A stretch of 64,000 nt of DNA from Pseudobacteroides cellulosolvens ATCC 35603 = DSM 2933 (GTDB lineage Bacteria > Bacillota > Clostridia > Acetivibrionales > DSM-2933): the NCBI RefSeq assembly GCF_001262605.1, contig NZ_LGTC01000001.1, forward strand, positions 124,001 to 188,000. The letters run 5' to 3'. Each line of letters begins with the position of its first letter. The first letter of the stretch is position 1. The notes beneath the pieces were generated by a model. It did no database searches and was not told the origin of the DNA. It saw only the letters and a program-made list of their open reading frames with translations. Below, in pieces: positions 46,596 through 54,458 of this stretch. Position numbers and translations under genes: made by a program.

Positions 46596-47887
46596 ATGGA
46601 TTATATAAGTTCTGAAGAAAAGGTAGATAAGATTGATTCTTTCAATGGCATAGAAGTATACAGGGTAACAGTAGATAAGTTCAAAACAAATTCCATAAAC
46701 ATATTTTTTCAAGATAATCTCTCTAGGGAAAATGCAACAAAAAATGCATTGGTCCCAGCTGTTTTAAGAAGGGGAACCAATAAACACAAATCCTTTAAGG
46801 AAATTGCCCTGTACCTTGAAGAGCTGTATGGTGCTTCATTTGACTGTGCCGTTTCTAAAAAGGGCGAATATCAGATAATGCAGTATTATATAGATCATGT
46901 ATCTGATAAGTATACAGGTACCGATACAAACCTTTTTGAGGACTGCATGAACCTGCTGCTGGAAATAATAACTGAGCCTTTATTGGAGAATGGGGTTTTC
47001 AGGAAGGATTATTTGGGCCAGGAAAAGGATAACCTTAAAAAGATAATCGAAGGAAGAATGAATGACAAGGTTCAATATGCAGTTGAAAGATGTTTTGAAG
47101 AAATGTGCAAGGTGAGCCTTTTGAAATATATGAAAATGGTTTTATAGAGGATTTAAATAAAATACAGGAGGCGGATCTTTTCAATCATTATAAATACATA
47201 TTGGAAAGCCTGCCTATGAAAGTATTCATATCCGGTGATGTAGATGATTCCAAAGTCCAATCGGCTATAGCCAAACTGAAAAATTTAAAAAGAAGTAATA
47301 TAAAAGATTTATCCCAACCTGTAATAAATAAACCTAAAAAGGATACCAACTTTGTTACTGAGAAGCTTGATGTTTCTCAAGGCAAGCTTTCAATTGGCTT
47401 TCGGACAAATACGGCACCTAACGAAAAGGATTATTACAGCCTGGTAGTTTGCAACAGTATATTAGGAGGCGGTATCCATTCAAAGCTTTTCCAGAATGTA
47501 AGAGAAAAGGAAAGCCTGGCCTACTATGCTTTTTCCAGGCTGGAGAAGTTCAAGGGCCTGATGATGATAAGCTGTGGTATTGAAATAAGCAAGAAGGATA
47601 AGGCACATGAGCTGATTCTAAAACAGTTGGAGGAAATAAGACAGGGAAATATTTCTGACTATGAATATGACTCCAGCATTAAGTCCATAAAAACCGGTCT
47701 GGAGTCCTTAAAAGACAGTCAGTTGGCCATAGTTGATTTTTATCTCAGTCAGAAAATATCCAATACAAACGATACATTAAAGAGTTTGTATGAAAAGTTT
47801 GAAGCTGTGACCAGGGGTGAGATAGTTAATGCTGCCAAGAAGGTTGAGATTGACACAGTTTACTTTCTTACATCTGAAAACCAATAA
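46596..47887 (+). CDS. Inactive M16-family protein (YmfF-like), one-base frameshift
   Basis: 430 aa when corrected. N-terminal half KNALVPAVLRRGTNKHKSFK corresponds to the M16 active-site region, but the HxxEH zinc motif is absent, as in YmfF-type partner subunits. C-terminal half: KLSIGFRTNTAPNEKDYYSL, GGGIHSKLFQNVREKESLAY. Raw frames end at 47147 and restart at 47105; one more G in GG 47111-47112 yields CKGEPFEIYENGFIEDLN. Pairs with the active M16 protein immediately downstream, so probably a heterodimer. Confidence 0.9.
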
Positions 47888-47955
47888 TAATGGGTAAAGT
47901 TGTGACTAATTTGAGCCATTCATAAATATTTCAAACAAGGAAGGGATGACTAAAT

Positions 47956-49248
47956 ATGGAAATCAAAAAAGTAAAATATTCAAAAATAAATGAAGAACTT
48001 TATATATATGAGCATGAAAGCGGTTTAAAAGCCTTTGTAATACCCAAAAAGGGATACTCAAAAAAACATGCATCTTTTGCTACTTACTATGGGTCCATTA
48101 ATAACAAGTTTATAGCACCTTACGAAAATGATGAAACTTCAGTGCCTGACGGCATAGCACACTTTTTGGAACATAAGCTGTTTGAACAGAAGGATGGCAG
48201 TGTCATGGACAAATTTTCAATGACAGGTGCAAGTCCTAATGCTTATACAAGTTTTACCCATACTGTTTATTTGTTTTCCTGTACAGATAAGTTCGATGAG
48301 AATTTCGACATGCTTTTAGATTATGTCCAGAATCCTTATATTACTGAAGAGAGTGTTGAGAAGGAAAAGGGCATAATAGGTCAGGAAATAAGAATGTATG
48401 ACGATGACCCAAACTGGAGGGCGTTTTTCAATCTTTTAGGAGCATTTTACAAAGATCATCCTGTGAGAATCGATATCGCAGGAACCGTTGAAAGCATAAG
48501 CAAAATCAATAGGAGCAACCTGATGAAATGTTATGATACATTTTATCACCCATCAAACATGGTAATTGTTGTTGTCGGGGATGTTGATCCGCAGAAAACA
48601 CTTAAAAAGGTGGCTGATGGAATCAAGAGTACAGAGCATAAGCCTGAGATAAAAAGAATTTTTCCGGAAAGTCATAAAGGAATCAACAAGGATTATGTTG
48701 AACAGAACCTTTCTGTATCCATTCCTATTTTCCAGATGGGCTTTAAGGATGAATTGCATGGAGAAAAGGGCTTTGATTCGTTGAAAAGGGAAGTTGTTAT
48801 GAAGCTGCTATTGGAGATGATAATGGGCAGAAGCTCTTCACTATACAATGAATTATATGAAGAAGGCCTTATAAACAGCAGTTTTGATTCTGATTATACA
48901 ATAGAGGAAGACTATGCTTTTTCAATGTTCGGTGGTGAATCTACGGAGCCTTTAACAGTAAAAAACAAAATTTTGCAGGAAATAAAGGCAACTAAAGAAA
49001 AAGGCCTTGATAAAAGAAATTTCGACAGAATAAAAAATGCCATGAAGGGTAGGTTTATCAAACAGTTAAACTCTGTAGAGAAGATATCCCATCTCTTTAT
49101 ACCTGCATATTTCAAGGGAGCTACAATGTTTGATTATTTTGAAGTATATGATAAAATAACTTTTGAAGATGCAGTAGATGTATTTTTAAAACATTTTGAT
49201 GAGGAAAATTTTGCTTTGTCAGTAATAAAACCGATTAAGGGGGATTAG
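47956..49248 (+). CDS. M16-family zinc peptidase (YmfH-like)
   Basis: 430-aa pitrilysin-type protease with the inverted zinc motif HxxEH in DGIAHFLEHKLFEQKDG and the downstream Glu (EKEKGIIGQEIRMYDDDP). SPNAYTSFTHTVYLF is the typical substrate-clamp strand. In Bacillus the YmfF/YmfH pair is linked to EF-P 5-aminopentanol modification. AAGGAAGGGA upstream. It is followed 2 bp later by lgt. Only the intact HxxEH here is catalytic; the upstream partner is not. Confidence 0.92.
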   Translation: MEIKKVKYSKINEELYIYEHESGLKAFVIPKKGYSKKHASFATYYGSINNKFIAPYENDETSVPDGIAHFLEHKLFEQKDGSVMDKFSMTGASPNAYTSFTHTVYLFSCTDKFDENFDMLLDYVQNPYITEESVEKEKGIIGQEIRMYDDDPNWRAFFNLLGAFYKDHPVRIDIAGTVESISKINRSNLMKCYDTFYHPSNMVIVVVGDVDPQKTLKKVADGIKSTEHKPEIKRIFPESHKGINKDYVEQNLSVSIPIFQMGFKDELHGEKGFDSLKREVVMKLLLEMIMGRSSSLYNELYEEGLINSSFDSDYTIEEDYAFSMFGGESTEPLTVKNKILQEIKATKEKGLDKRNFDRIKNAMKGRFIKQLNSVEKISHLFIPAYFKGATMFDYFEVYDKITFEDAVDVFLKHFDEENFALSVIKPIKGD

Positions 49249-49250
49249 GG

Positions 49251-50251
49251 ATGAACACTATTAGCTTTCCCGGGCTAGGAGATATTAGTTTTCACATTAA
49301 CAGGGTTGCATTTAATTTGTTTGGCTTTCCACTTCACTGGTACGGCATAATAATTGCAACAGGATTTTTGCTGGCGGTACTGCTTGGAATGAGGGTCTCC
49401 AAAAAACTAGGAATTAACCCGGATGATATTATTGATCTGGTGCTTTATGCAGCACCAATTTCTATAATATGTGCAAGGCTTTATTATGTAATATTTAGCG
49501 GGGATAGTATGTACCTGGAAGATCCCATGGAAATAGTGAGAATTTGGCATGGCGGACTTGCCATATATGGTGGTATAATTGGAGCAATCGGTACAACTTT
49601 TGTATTTTGCAAAATAAAAAAGATCAATGCTCTCAATGTTTTGGATTTTGGTTTGCCATATTTTGCGTTGGCACAGGCTATCGGCAGGTGGGGTAATTTT
49701 GTAAACCAGGAAGCATTTGGAGGTCAAACTGACCTTCCTTGGGGATGACAGGAAATGTTATACAAGAGTATTTAAGCGTAAATTTTCCGAACTTAGACCC
49801 TAAAATACCTGTGCATCCTACGTTTTTGTATGAGTCATTGTGGAATTTTGGAGTGTTTGCATTTCTTATATGGTTTAGAAAAAGGAAAAAGAGTAATGGG
49901 GAAGTTTTCTTCCTATATCTGATTTTGTATGGTGTAGGCAGAATGTGGATCGAGGGTCTCAGGCTTGACAGCCTTATGTTGGGTTCTACGAGAATTTCCC
50001 AGATAATATCAATATGTTGTATAATACTTGGAATTGCAGCCTTTATTGGACTTAGGAAAATGAAAAATGATGCTGTTTTGGAAGCTGCAAACGAACCTAG
50101 TAGTTATAGCACTATATTGGAGGAGCTCAAAAATAGGGATAATGATTCTGATGAGCATGGCATTGAACTTAATGAAGAACAAAATGATAAAAATGATGAT
50201 GAAAATAATGAGGGCACTGAAGCTTCAAGTAAAAATAATATAAATGATTAG
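49251..50251 (+). CDS. lgt: Prolipoprotein diacylglyceryl transferase, one-base frameshift, acidic C-terminal extension
   Basis: 333 aa when corrected. Seven-helix membrane enzyme adding diacylglycerol to the lipobox Cys. Signatures HWYGIIIATGFLLAVLLGMR, WHGGLAIYGG and AQAIGRWGNFVNQEAFGG. The raw frame stops in GGGG 49741-49744; one more G gives LPWGMTGNVIQEYL and restores the second half (PVHPTFLYESLWNF, GRMWIEGLRLDSL). The last 45 or so residues are Asp/Glu/Asn-rich and beyond the family core, unusual for Lgt. Lgt is essential or important in most bacteria, so a base-calling error is more likely than a mutant. Confidence 0.93.
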
Positions 50252-50275
50252 TAGTTTAAAATAAGGGTGACATGT

Positions 50276-51409
50276 ATGTATTTTGTCGAAAAAACGAAAG
50301 GTTTAAACATAGTAAAGAACTTTGATTACCTTCTCTTTTCAGCAGTTTTGCTCCTTTCGACATTAGGATTTTTAGTTGTTAGAAGTGCTACTCTTACAAG
50401 GGCTGACGGCGGTTTTAGAATTGCTGTAAGCCAATTGGCTGGGCTTGTTATCGGAATAACTCTTGCAGTGATAATGAGTTATATTGATTACAAAGACTTC
50501 AAATTATTTGGAAGTGGCCTTTATATTGTAAGTGTAATACTGCTTATAGTCGTTTTGAAATTCGGTTCGGGTGAAGAACTGGGGAGCAGGAGTTGGCTGG
50601 ATTTAGGGTTTGTGACTTTGCAGCCTTCGGAGGTTGCAAAGGTGGCATTTATAATGGTCGCTTCAATATTCCTGGAAAGGATACTGGAGGGACAGCGAAG
50701 AGGCAGCTTTATTAAATTGATTTTATACTCTTCAATTATTATAGGACTTGTTGTTATACAGAAAGATTTTGGGACAAGTATGGTATTTATGGCCATATTT
50801 TTGATTATGTTATTTATCTGCAGGGTACCGATAAAATATTTTGTATCAATGGTTGCAGCAATAATACCTGTAGGTCTAATTATGTGGTTCTTTGTTTTAA
50901 ATGAAAAGAGAAAGGGAAGGATAATTTCATTTCTTTATCCGGAGCTCGATCCCCAAGGTGCGGGGTTTAACGTTTTAAGATCAAAGTATGCCATAGGATC
51001 AGGGCAGTTATGGGGAAAAGGGCTTTTTGAGGGAATACAGACACAGAATAACATGGTCCCTGTTAAAGAATCGGATTTTATATTTTCGGTAATAGGTGAG
51101 GAATTAGGATTCATAGGTGCGGTTGTCATAGTGTTTTTACTTTTTTTTATACTGATAAGATGCATCTATATTGCAAAGAATTCACGGGATAAATATGGAT
51201 CGATAATGGTAATAGGTGTTGCAGGCATGATTGCGGTCCACACCTTTGAGAATATCGGGATGTCAATAGGTATTCTTCCGTGTACCGGTATCCCTCTACC
51301 GTTTGTAAGTCAGGGAGCTACAAATCTGGTTACCAATTTCATGGCTATAGGTATAGTTTTAAGTGTTTCTGCAAGGAGAAAGAAAGTAATATTTAATTCA
51401 TCACAATAA
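50276..51409 (+). CDS. rodA: RodA-type peptidoglycan glycosyltransferase (SEDS)
   Basis: 377-aa polytopic SEDS protein with about ten membrane segments. Motifs: LGFVTLQPSEVAKVAFIMVA, KDFGTSMVF, DPQGAGFNVLRSKYAIGSGQ, KESDFIFSVIGEELGF, and TGIPLPFVSQGATNL. It polymerises lipid II with a class B PBP in elongation. ATG 50276 with AAGGGTG upstream. It lies between lgt and mraZ; a second SEDS gene (60595) is in the dcw cluster. Confidence 0.93.
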   Translation: MYFVEKTKGLNIVKNFDYLLFSAVLLLSTLGFLVVRSATLTRADGGFRIAVSQLAGLVIGITLAVIMSYIDYKDFKLFGSGLYIVSVILLIVVLKFGSGEELGSRSWLDLGFVTLQPSEVAKVAFIMVASIFLERILEGQRRGSFIKLILYSSIIIGLVVIQKDFGTSMVFMAIFLIMLFICRVPIKYFVSMVAAIIPVGLIMWFFVLNEKRKGRIISFLYPELDPQGAGFNVLRSKYAIGSGQLWGKGLFEGIQTQNNMVPVKESDFIFSVIGEELGFIGAVVIVFLLFFILIRCIYIAKNSRDKYGSIMVIGVAGMIAVHTFENIGMSIGILPCTGIPLPFVSQGATNLVTNFMAIGIVLSVSARRKKVIFNSSQ

Positions 51410-51441
51410 AGTGATTTTATTATGGGCAATAAAATCACTTT
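51408..51441 (+). terminator. Hairpin overlapping the rodA stop codon
   Basis: Perfect 14-bp stem AAAGTGATTTTATT/AATAAAATCACTTT (51408-51421, 51428-51441), loop ATGGGC. No long T-run follows. Confidence 0.7.
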
Positions 51442-51490
51442 AATTCTTAACGGAAGATTTTATTGCAAAGCCAGAAATGTCAATAGCAAA

Positions 51491-51526
51491 AGATAGGACT
51501 AAAGTCCTATCTTTTTATTTTTTTGA
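51491..51526 (+). terminator. Intrinsic terminator before mraZ
   Basis: AGATAGGACT/AGTCCTATCT (51491-51500, 51503-51512) followed by TTTTATTTTTTT. It insulates the dcw cluster from rodA. Confidence 0.9.
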
Positions 51527-51547
51527 ATTTTTTTTTGTAATATGACT

Positions 51548-51576
51548 TGATTATTATAAAAAATTAGAATAAAATT
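51548..51576 (+). promoter_or_regulatory. mraZ: Sigma-A promoter of the mraZ-dcw operon
   Basis: TTGATT (51548-51553), 17-bp spacer, TAAAAT (51571-51576), directly upstream of the MraZ repeats. Confidence 0.8.
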
Positions 51577-51582
51577 AAATAC

Positions 51583-51612
51583 AAGTGGAGGAAAGTGGTG
51601 AAAAGTGGTGAG
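51583..51612 (+). promoter_or_regulatory. mraZ: MraZ operator: three 10-bp direct repeats
   Basis: CAAGTGGAGG, AAAGTGGTGA, AAAGTGGTGA, in strict 10-bp phase just after the -10. Known MraZ sites are tandem GTGGx-type repeats at 10-bp spacing, so autoregulation by MraZ is well supported. Confidence 0.82.
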
Positions 51613-51638
51613 CGTTCCCAAAATGTGAGGTGAAATTA

Positions 51639-52076
51639 TTGTTTTCAGGTGAATACCAACACTCGGTTGATCCCAAGGGGCGTTTGATAATGCCCTCGAA
51701 GTTCAGAGAAGGCCTTGGGGATAAATTTATGATAACCAGAGGACTGGATGACTGTTTGTTTGTGTATTCCATGGCAGATTGGGAAAGCTTTGAAGCCAAG
51801 CTTAAATCACTTCCGATGACAGACAACAATGCGAGGGCATTTGTAAGGTTTTTCCTTTCAGGTGCGACAGAATGTGAATTGGACAAGCAGGGAAGAATAT
51901 TAGTACCACAGAATTTAAGGGATTATGCAGGAATTGATAAGGATGTTGCAGTAGTAGGCGTATCTTCCAGAGTAGAAATCTGGGATAAGGACAAGTGGCA
52001 GAAGTATATTTCCGATGTCAACGATAATCCGAATGAACTTGCAAAGAACTTAACTTCAATTGGTCTGGTATTTTAA
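51639..52076 (+). CDS. mraZ: Transcriptional regulator MraZ
   Basis: 145-aa DNA-binding protein with two SpoVT/AbrB-like halves: [17 protein letters not shown] and [18 protein letters not shown]. It forms a ring that binds the repeats at 51583. TTG 51639 (LFSGEYQH) fits both the GAGGTGA site and the family N-terminus; GTG 51630 has no spacer. First gene of the dcw cluster. Confidence 0.96.
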   Translation: MFSGEYQHSVDPKGRLIMPSKFREGLGDKFMITRGLDDCLFVYSMADWESFEAKLKSLPMTDNNARAFVRFFLSGATECELDKQGRILVPQNLRDYAGIDKDVAVVGVSSRVEIWDKDKWQKYISDVNDNPNELAKNLTSIGLVF

Positions 52077-52113
52077 AAAATTTGAGCTATAGTGAAATAA
52101 TTTAAGGTGCAAA

Positions 52114-53058
52114 ATGGAATTTAATCATAAGCCTGTAATGCTAAATGAGTGCATTGAATATCTGAATATTAAGTCCGATGGCATATATGTTGACGGTACT
52201 CTTGGAGGTGCTGGACACTCATCCCATATTTATAAAAGACTAAATGAATATGGCGTATTAATCGGCTTGGATCAGGATTATTTTGCTATAGAGGTGTCCT
52301 CCAAACGCATAAAAGAGTTGGGTGGACAAGGTAAGGTTTACCTAATTAACAGTAACTTCAAAAATCTTAAGGATATTTGTATTGATCTCAAAATCAGTGG
52401 TGTTGACGGGGTTCTTTTGGATCTTGGGGTATCATCACATCAACTGGATGAAGCTGAGAGAGGTTTTGGATACCAGCATGATGCGCCATTGGATATGAGA
52501 ATGGATAGAAGTAATGAATTAAATGCTGAAATTGTTGTTAATGAATATGATGAAAAAAGAATCAAGGAAATTATAAGGGATTACGGTGAAGAAAAGTGGG
52601 CTTCACGAATTGCCGAGTTCATAGTAAGAGAAAGAAAAAAGAAAAGAATTGGTACCACTCATGAGCTTGTGGAAATTATTAAGGCAGCTATACCGAGTGC
52701 AGCAAGAAGAGAAGGGCCTCATCCGGCAAAACGAACCTTTCAGGCAATAAGGATTGAGGTCAATAATGAACTTGGAATACTTGAAAAGACCATAGATGAT
52801 ATAGTATCTGTCTTGAATCCGGGAGGAAGGCTTCTTATAATAACTTTCCATTCCCTAGAAGACAGGATTGTAAAAAATGAATTCTTAAAAAAAGCAAAGC
52901 CTTGCACATGCCCTAACAGTTTTCCGGTGTGTGTATGCGGGAAGAAACCAGAGGTGGAATTGTTAACAAGAAAGCCTATAGTTGCTTCAGAGGCTGAATT
53001 GGAGGAAAATCCCAGAGCTCGCAGTGCTAAATTAAGGGTATTAAAAAAATTAACATAA
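52114..53058 (+). CDS. rsmH: 16S rRNA m4C1402 methyltransferase RsmH
   Basis: 314-aa SAM-dependent methyltransferase (MraW). [62 protein letters not shown] and the C-terminal block [21 protein letters not shown] precedes ATG 52114. Standard second gene of dcw. Confidence 0.98.
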   Translation: MEFNHKPVMLNECIEYLNIKSDGIYVDGTLGGAGHSSHIYKRLNEYGVLIGLDQDYFAIEVSSKRIKELGGQGKVYLINSNFKNLKDICIDLKISGVDGVLLDLGVSSHQLDEAERGFGYQHDAPLDMRMDRSNELNAEIVVNEYDEKRIKEIIRDYGEEKWASRIAEFIVRERKKKRIGTTHELVEIIKAAIPSAARREGPHPAKRTFQAIRIEVNNELGILEKTIDDIVSVLNPGGRLLIITFHSLEDRIVKNEFLKKAKPCTCPNSFPVCVCGKKPEVELLTRKPIVASEAELEENPRARSAKLRVLKKLT

Positions 53059-53093
53059 ATACTATCAGCAAAATACTAATGATAAAAAGTACC

Positions 53094-53395
53094 AATGAAC
53101 AAAAGAAAAGGAATAGAAGTTAGCTAAACACAAAAGAAAAGTTTAATAAGAAAACACAAAGGATAAAATTGAAAGCATCGCTAAAAGTACAAAAGAAAAA
53201 GATTTTAAATTACACAAAAGAAAAAAATTAATTACAAAAGAAAAAAGATTTTAATTACACAAAAGAAAAAGATTTTAATTACACAAAAGAAAAAGATTTT
53301 AAATTACACAAAAGAAAAAAATTAATTACACAAAAGAAAAAAGATTTTAACTACACAAAAGACAAAAATGAATTTTTACTAAAGACAAGGGTTAA
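53094..53395 (+). repeat. A-rich tandem array of about 24-bp units
   Basis: Roughly eight clear copies, and degenerate ones upstream, of ACAAAAGAAAAAGATTTTAA plus ATTAC, from about 53200 to 53375. The plus strand is almost free of G+C. Units of 20-25 bp change frame and no start codon with ribosome site exists, so I regard it as non-coding. It lies within the dcw operon between rsmH and ftsL. Confidence 0.8.
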
Positions 53396-53487
53396 ATAAT
53401 TAATCTAAATTACAAATGAGAAGCATTACAAAGATTTAAAGAATTAATAAGGGAAATGGATGAAACAATCATTATTTCATTTACATT

Positions 53488-53632
53488 TCTTGGTGCCTAG
53501 GGGATTATGGTGTCTTATTGCATTAACTTATTGACACCAAGATTTACAGATATCGTATTTCTCCTGGCAGGTTTTGTTAATTACATTTCCGGGAGAGGCA
53601 TTGTTAGTCAACTCTCGGATTTATTGTCCCCT
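53488..53632 (+). ncRNA. Possible structured RNA upstream of ftsL
   Basis: TCTTGGTG/CACCAAGA (53488-53495, 53535-53542) and the alternative TGGTGTC/GACACCA (53508-53514, 53533-53539) are mutually exclusive. A third stem, TCCGGGAGAG/CTCTCGGA (53588-53597, 53612-53619), follows. AGGGGA near 53500 can pair with TCCCCT near 53627. No match to a known riboswitch class is recognised. Confidence 0.4.
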
Positions 53633-53708
53633 TAAATGTGTTATTAATTTGAGAGGATAAATTTAGGTGGGTAATTCTGTGAATATTTCGAAAAAGAGGT
53701 GAATAAAA

Positions 53709-54182
53709 TTGTTAGCGGAGAAAGAAAAATACTATTACGGAACAGCTGCTCCCAAGATCGACTATGATGTTTATGAGAACAACAAAGTACTAAAAGCTAA
53801 AAAAAGATATAAGAAAAACAACAAAGTTAAGCTGAAAGCTGTTTTCTGTATATTGATATTTTTTGTATCCTTTACCCATATTATTTACATGTATGCACAG
53901 ATTACCGAAATGGATTATAAGCTCAATAAAGATAATAAGGAATTAAACGAGCAGAAGAATGACAATATCAGATTGAGTCTTGAAATACAAAAGCATCTTG
54001 ATTTAAACAGGATAAGGGATGTTGCACAAGCACGCCTCGATATGCAAAAGCCTGATAAACATCAAATAATATACGTTAATGTACCTAAGACCGATTTTAC
54101 TGAAATTCCAGAAAAAGAAGGCGGCATAAATAAAGGAAGTTTGTTTTCTTATGTAGAAGACATGTTCAGTAATCTAGATTAA
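53709..54182 (+). CDS. ftsL: Cell division protein FtsL-like
   Basis: 157-aa bitopic protein. Basic cytosolic N-terminus (KAKKRYKKNNKVKLK), one membrane helix (VFCILIFFVSFTHIIYMY), then an extracellular coiled coil (DYKLNKDNKELNEQKNDNIR) typical of FtsL/DivIC. Sequence conservation in this family is low; assignment rests on topology and position between rsmH and the class B PBP. TTG 53709 with GAGGTGA upstream. Confidence 0.82.
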   Translation: MLAEKEKYYYGTAAPKIDYDVYENNKVLKAKKRYKKNNKVKLKAVFCILIFFVSFTHIIYMYAQITEMDYKLNKDNKELNEQKNDNIRLSLEIQKHLDLNRIRDVAQARLDMQKPDKHQIIYVNVPKTDFTEIPEKEGGINKGSLFSYVEDMFSNLD

Positions 54183-54220
54183 AAGATTAATCTAGTAGGT
54201 TAAGATATACAACTGATAAA

Positions 54221-54243
54221 CCTTGCGAATTTTCAGTGCAAGG
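54221..54243 (+). repeat. Small hairpin in the ftsL-pbp gap
   Basis: CCTTGC/GCAAGG (54221-54226, 54238-54243), 11-nt loop, directly upstream of the large nested hairpin. Confidence 0.55.
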
Positions 54244-54273
54244 GACAAAAATGCCAGCAAGTTTTTGAAGGAT

Positions 54274-54427
54274 AAGGATAAGTAACGATGCTAAGTAATG
54301 CCTTAGAAATAATTCGTATTCTCAAGGACGAAATCCCGACAATTTAACGGGGTTTTGGACGATGAGAATCGGATATTATTTCTTAGCCATTACTAATCGT
54401 AACTTAGTAGTTTATCCTTTTTTTGCA
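54274..54427 (+). ncRNA. Long nested RNA hairpin with terminal T-run, ftsL-pbp gap
   Basis: Six colinear helices nest in order: AAGGATAA/TTATCCTT (54274-54281, 54412-54419), ACGAT/ATCGT (54285-54289, 54396-54400), AGTAATG/CATTACT (54294-54300, 54388-54394), AAATAAT/ATTATTT (54307-54313, 54375-54381), ATTCTCA/TGAGAAT (54318-54324, 54363-54369) and ATCCCG/CGGGGT (54333-54338, 54348-54353). TTTTTTTT ends it. A short frame (54362-54565) crosses it but lacks coding character. Attenuator, small RNA or mobile repeat are alternatives. Confidence 0.6.
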
Positions 54428-54458
54428 GGAGAGTTTTTTCAGTGGAGGTATAATCTTG

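Noticed and set aside
53200..53395. The A-rich tandem array as a CRISPR or a repeat protein gene
   Set aside because: No spacers between units, units of unequal length, and no start codon with ribosome site; frame is not kept.
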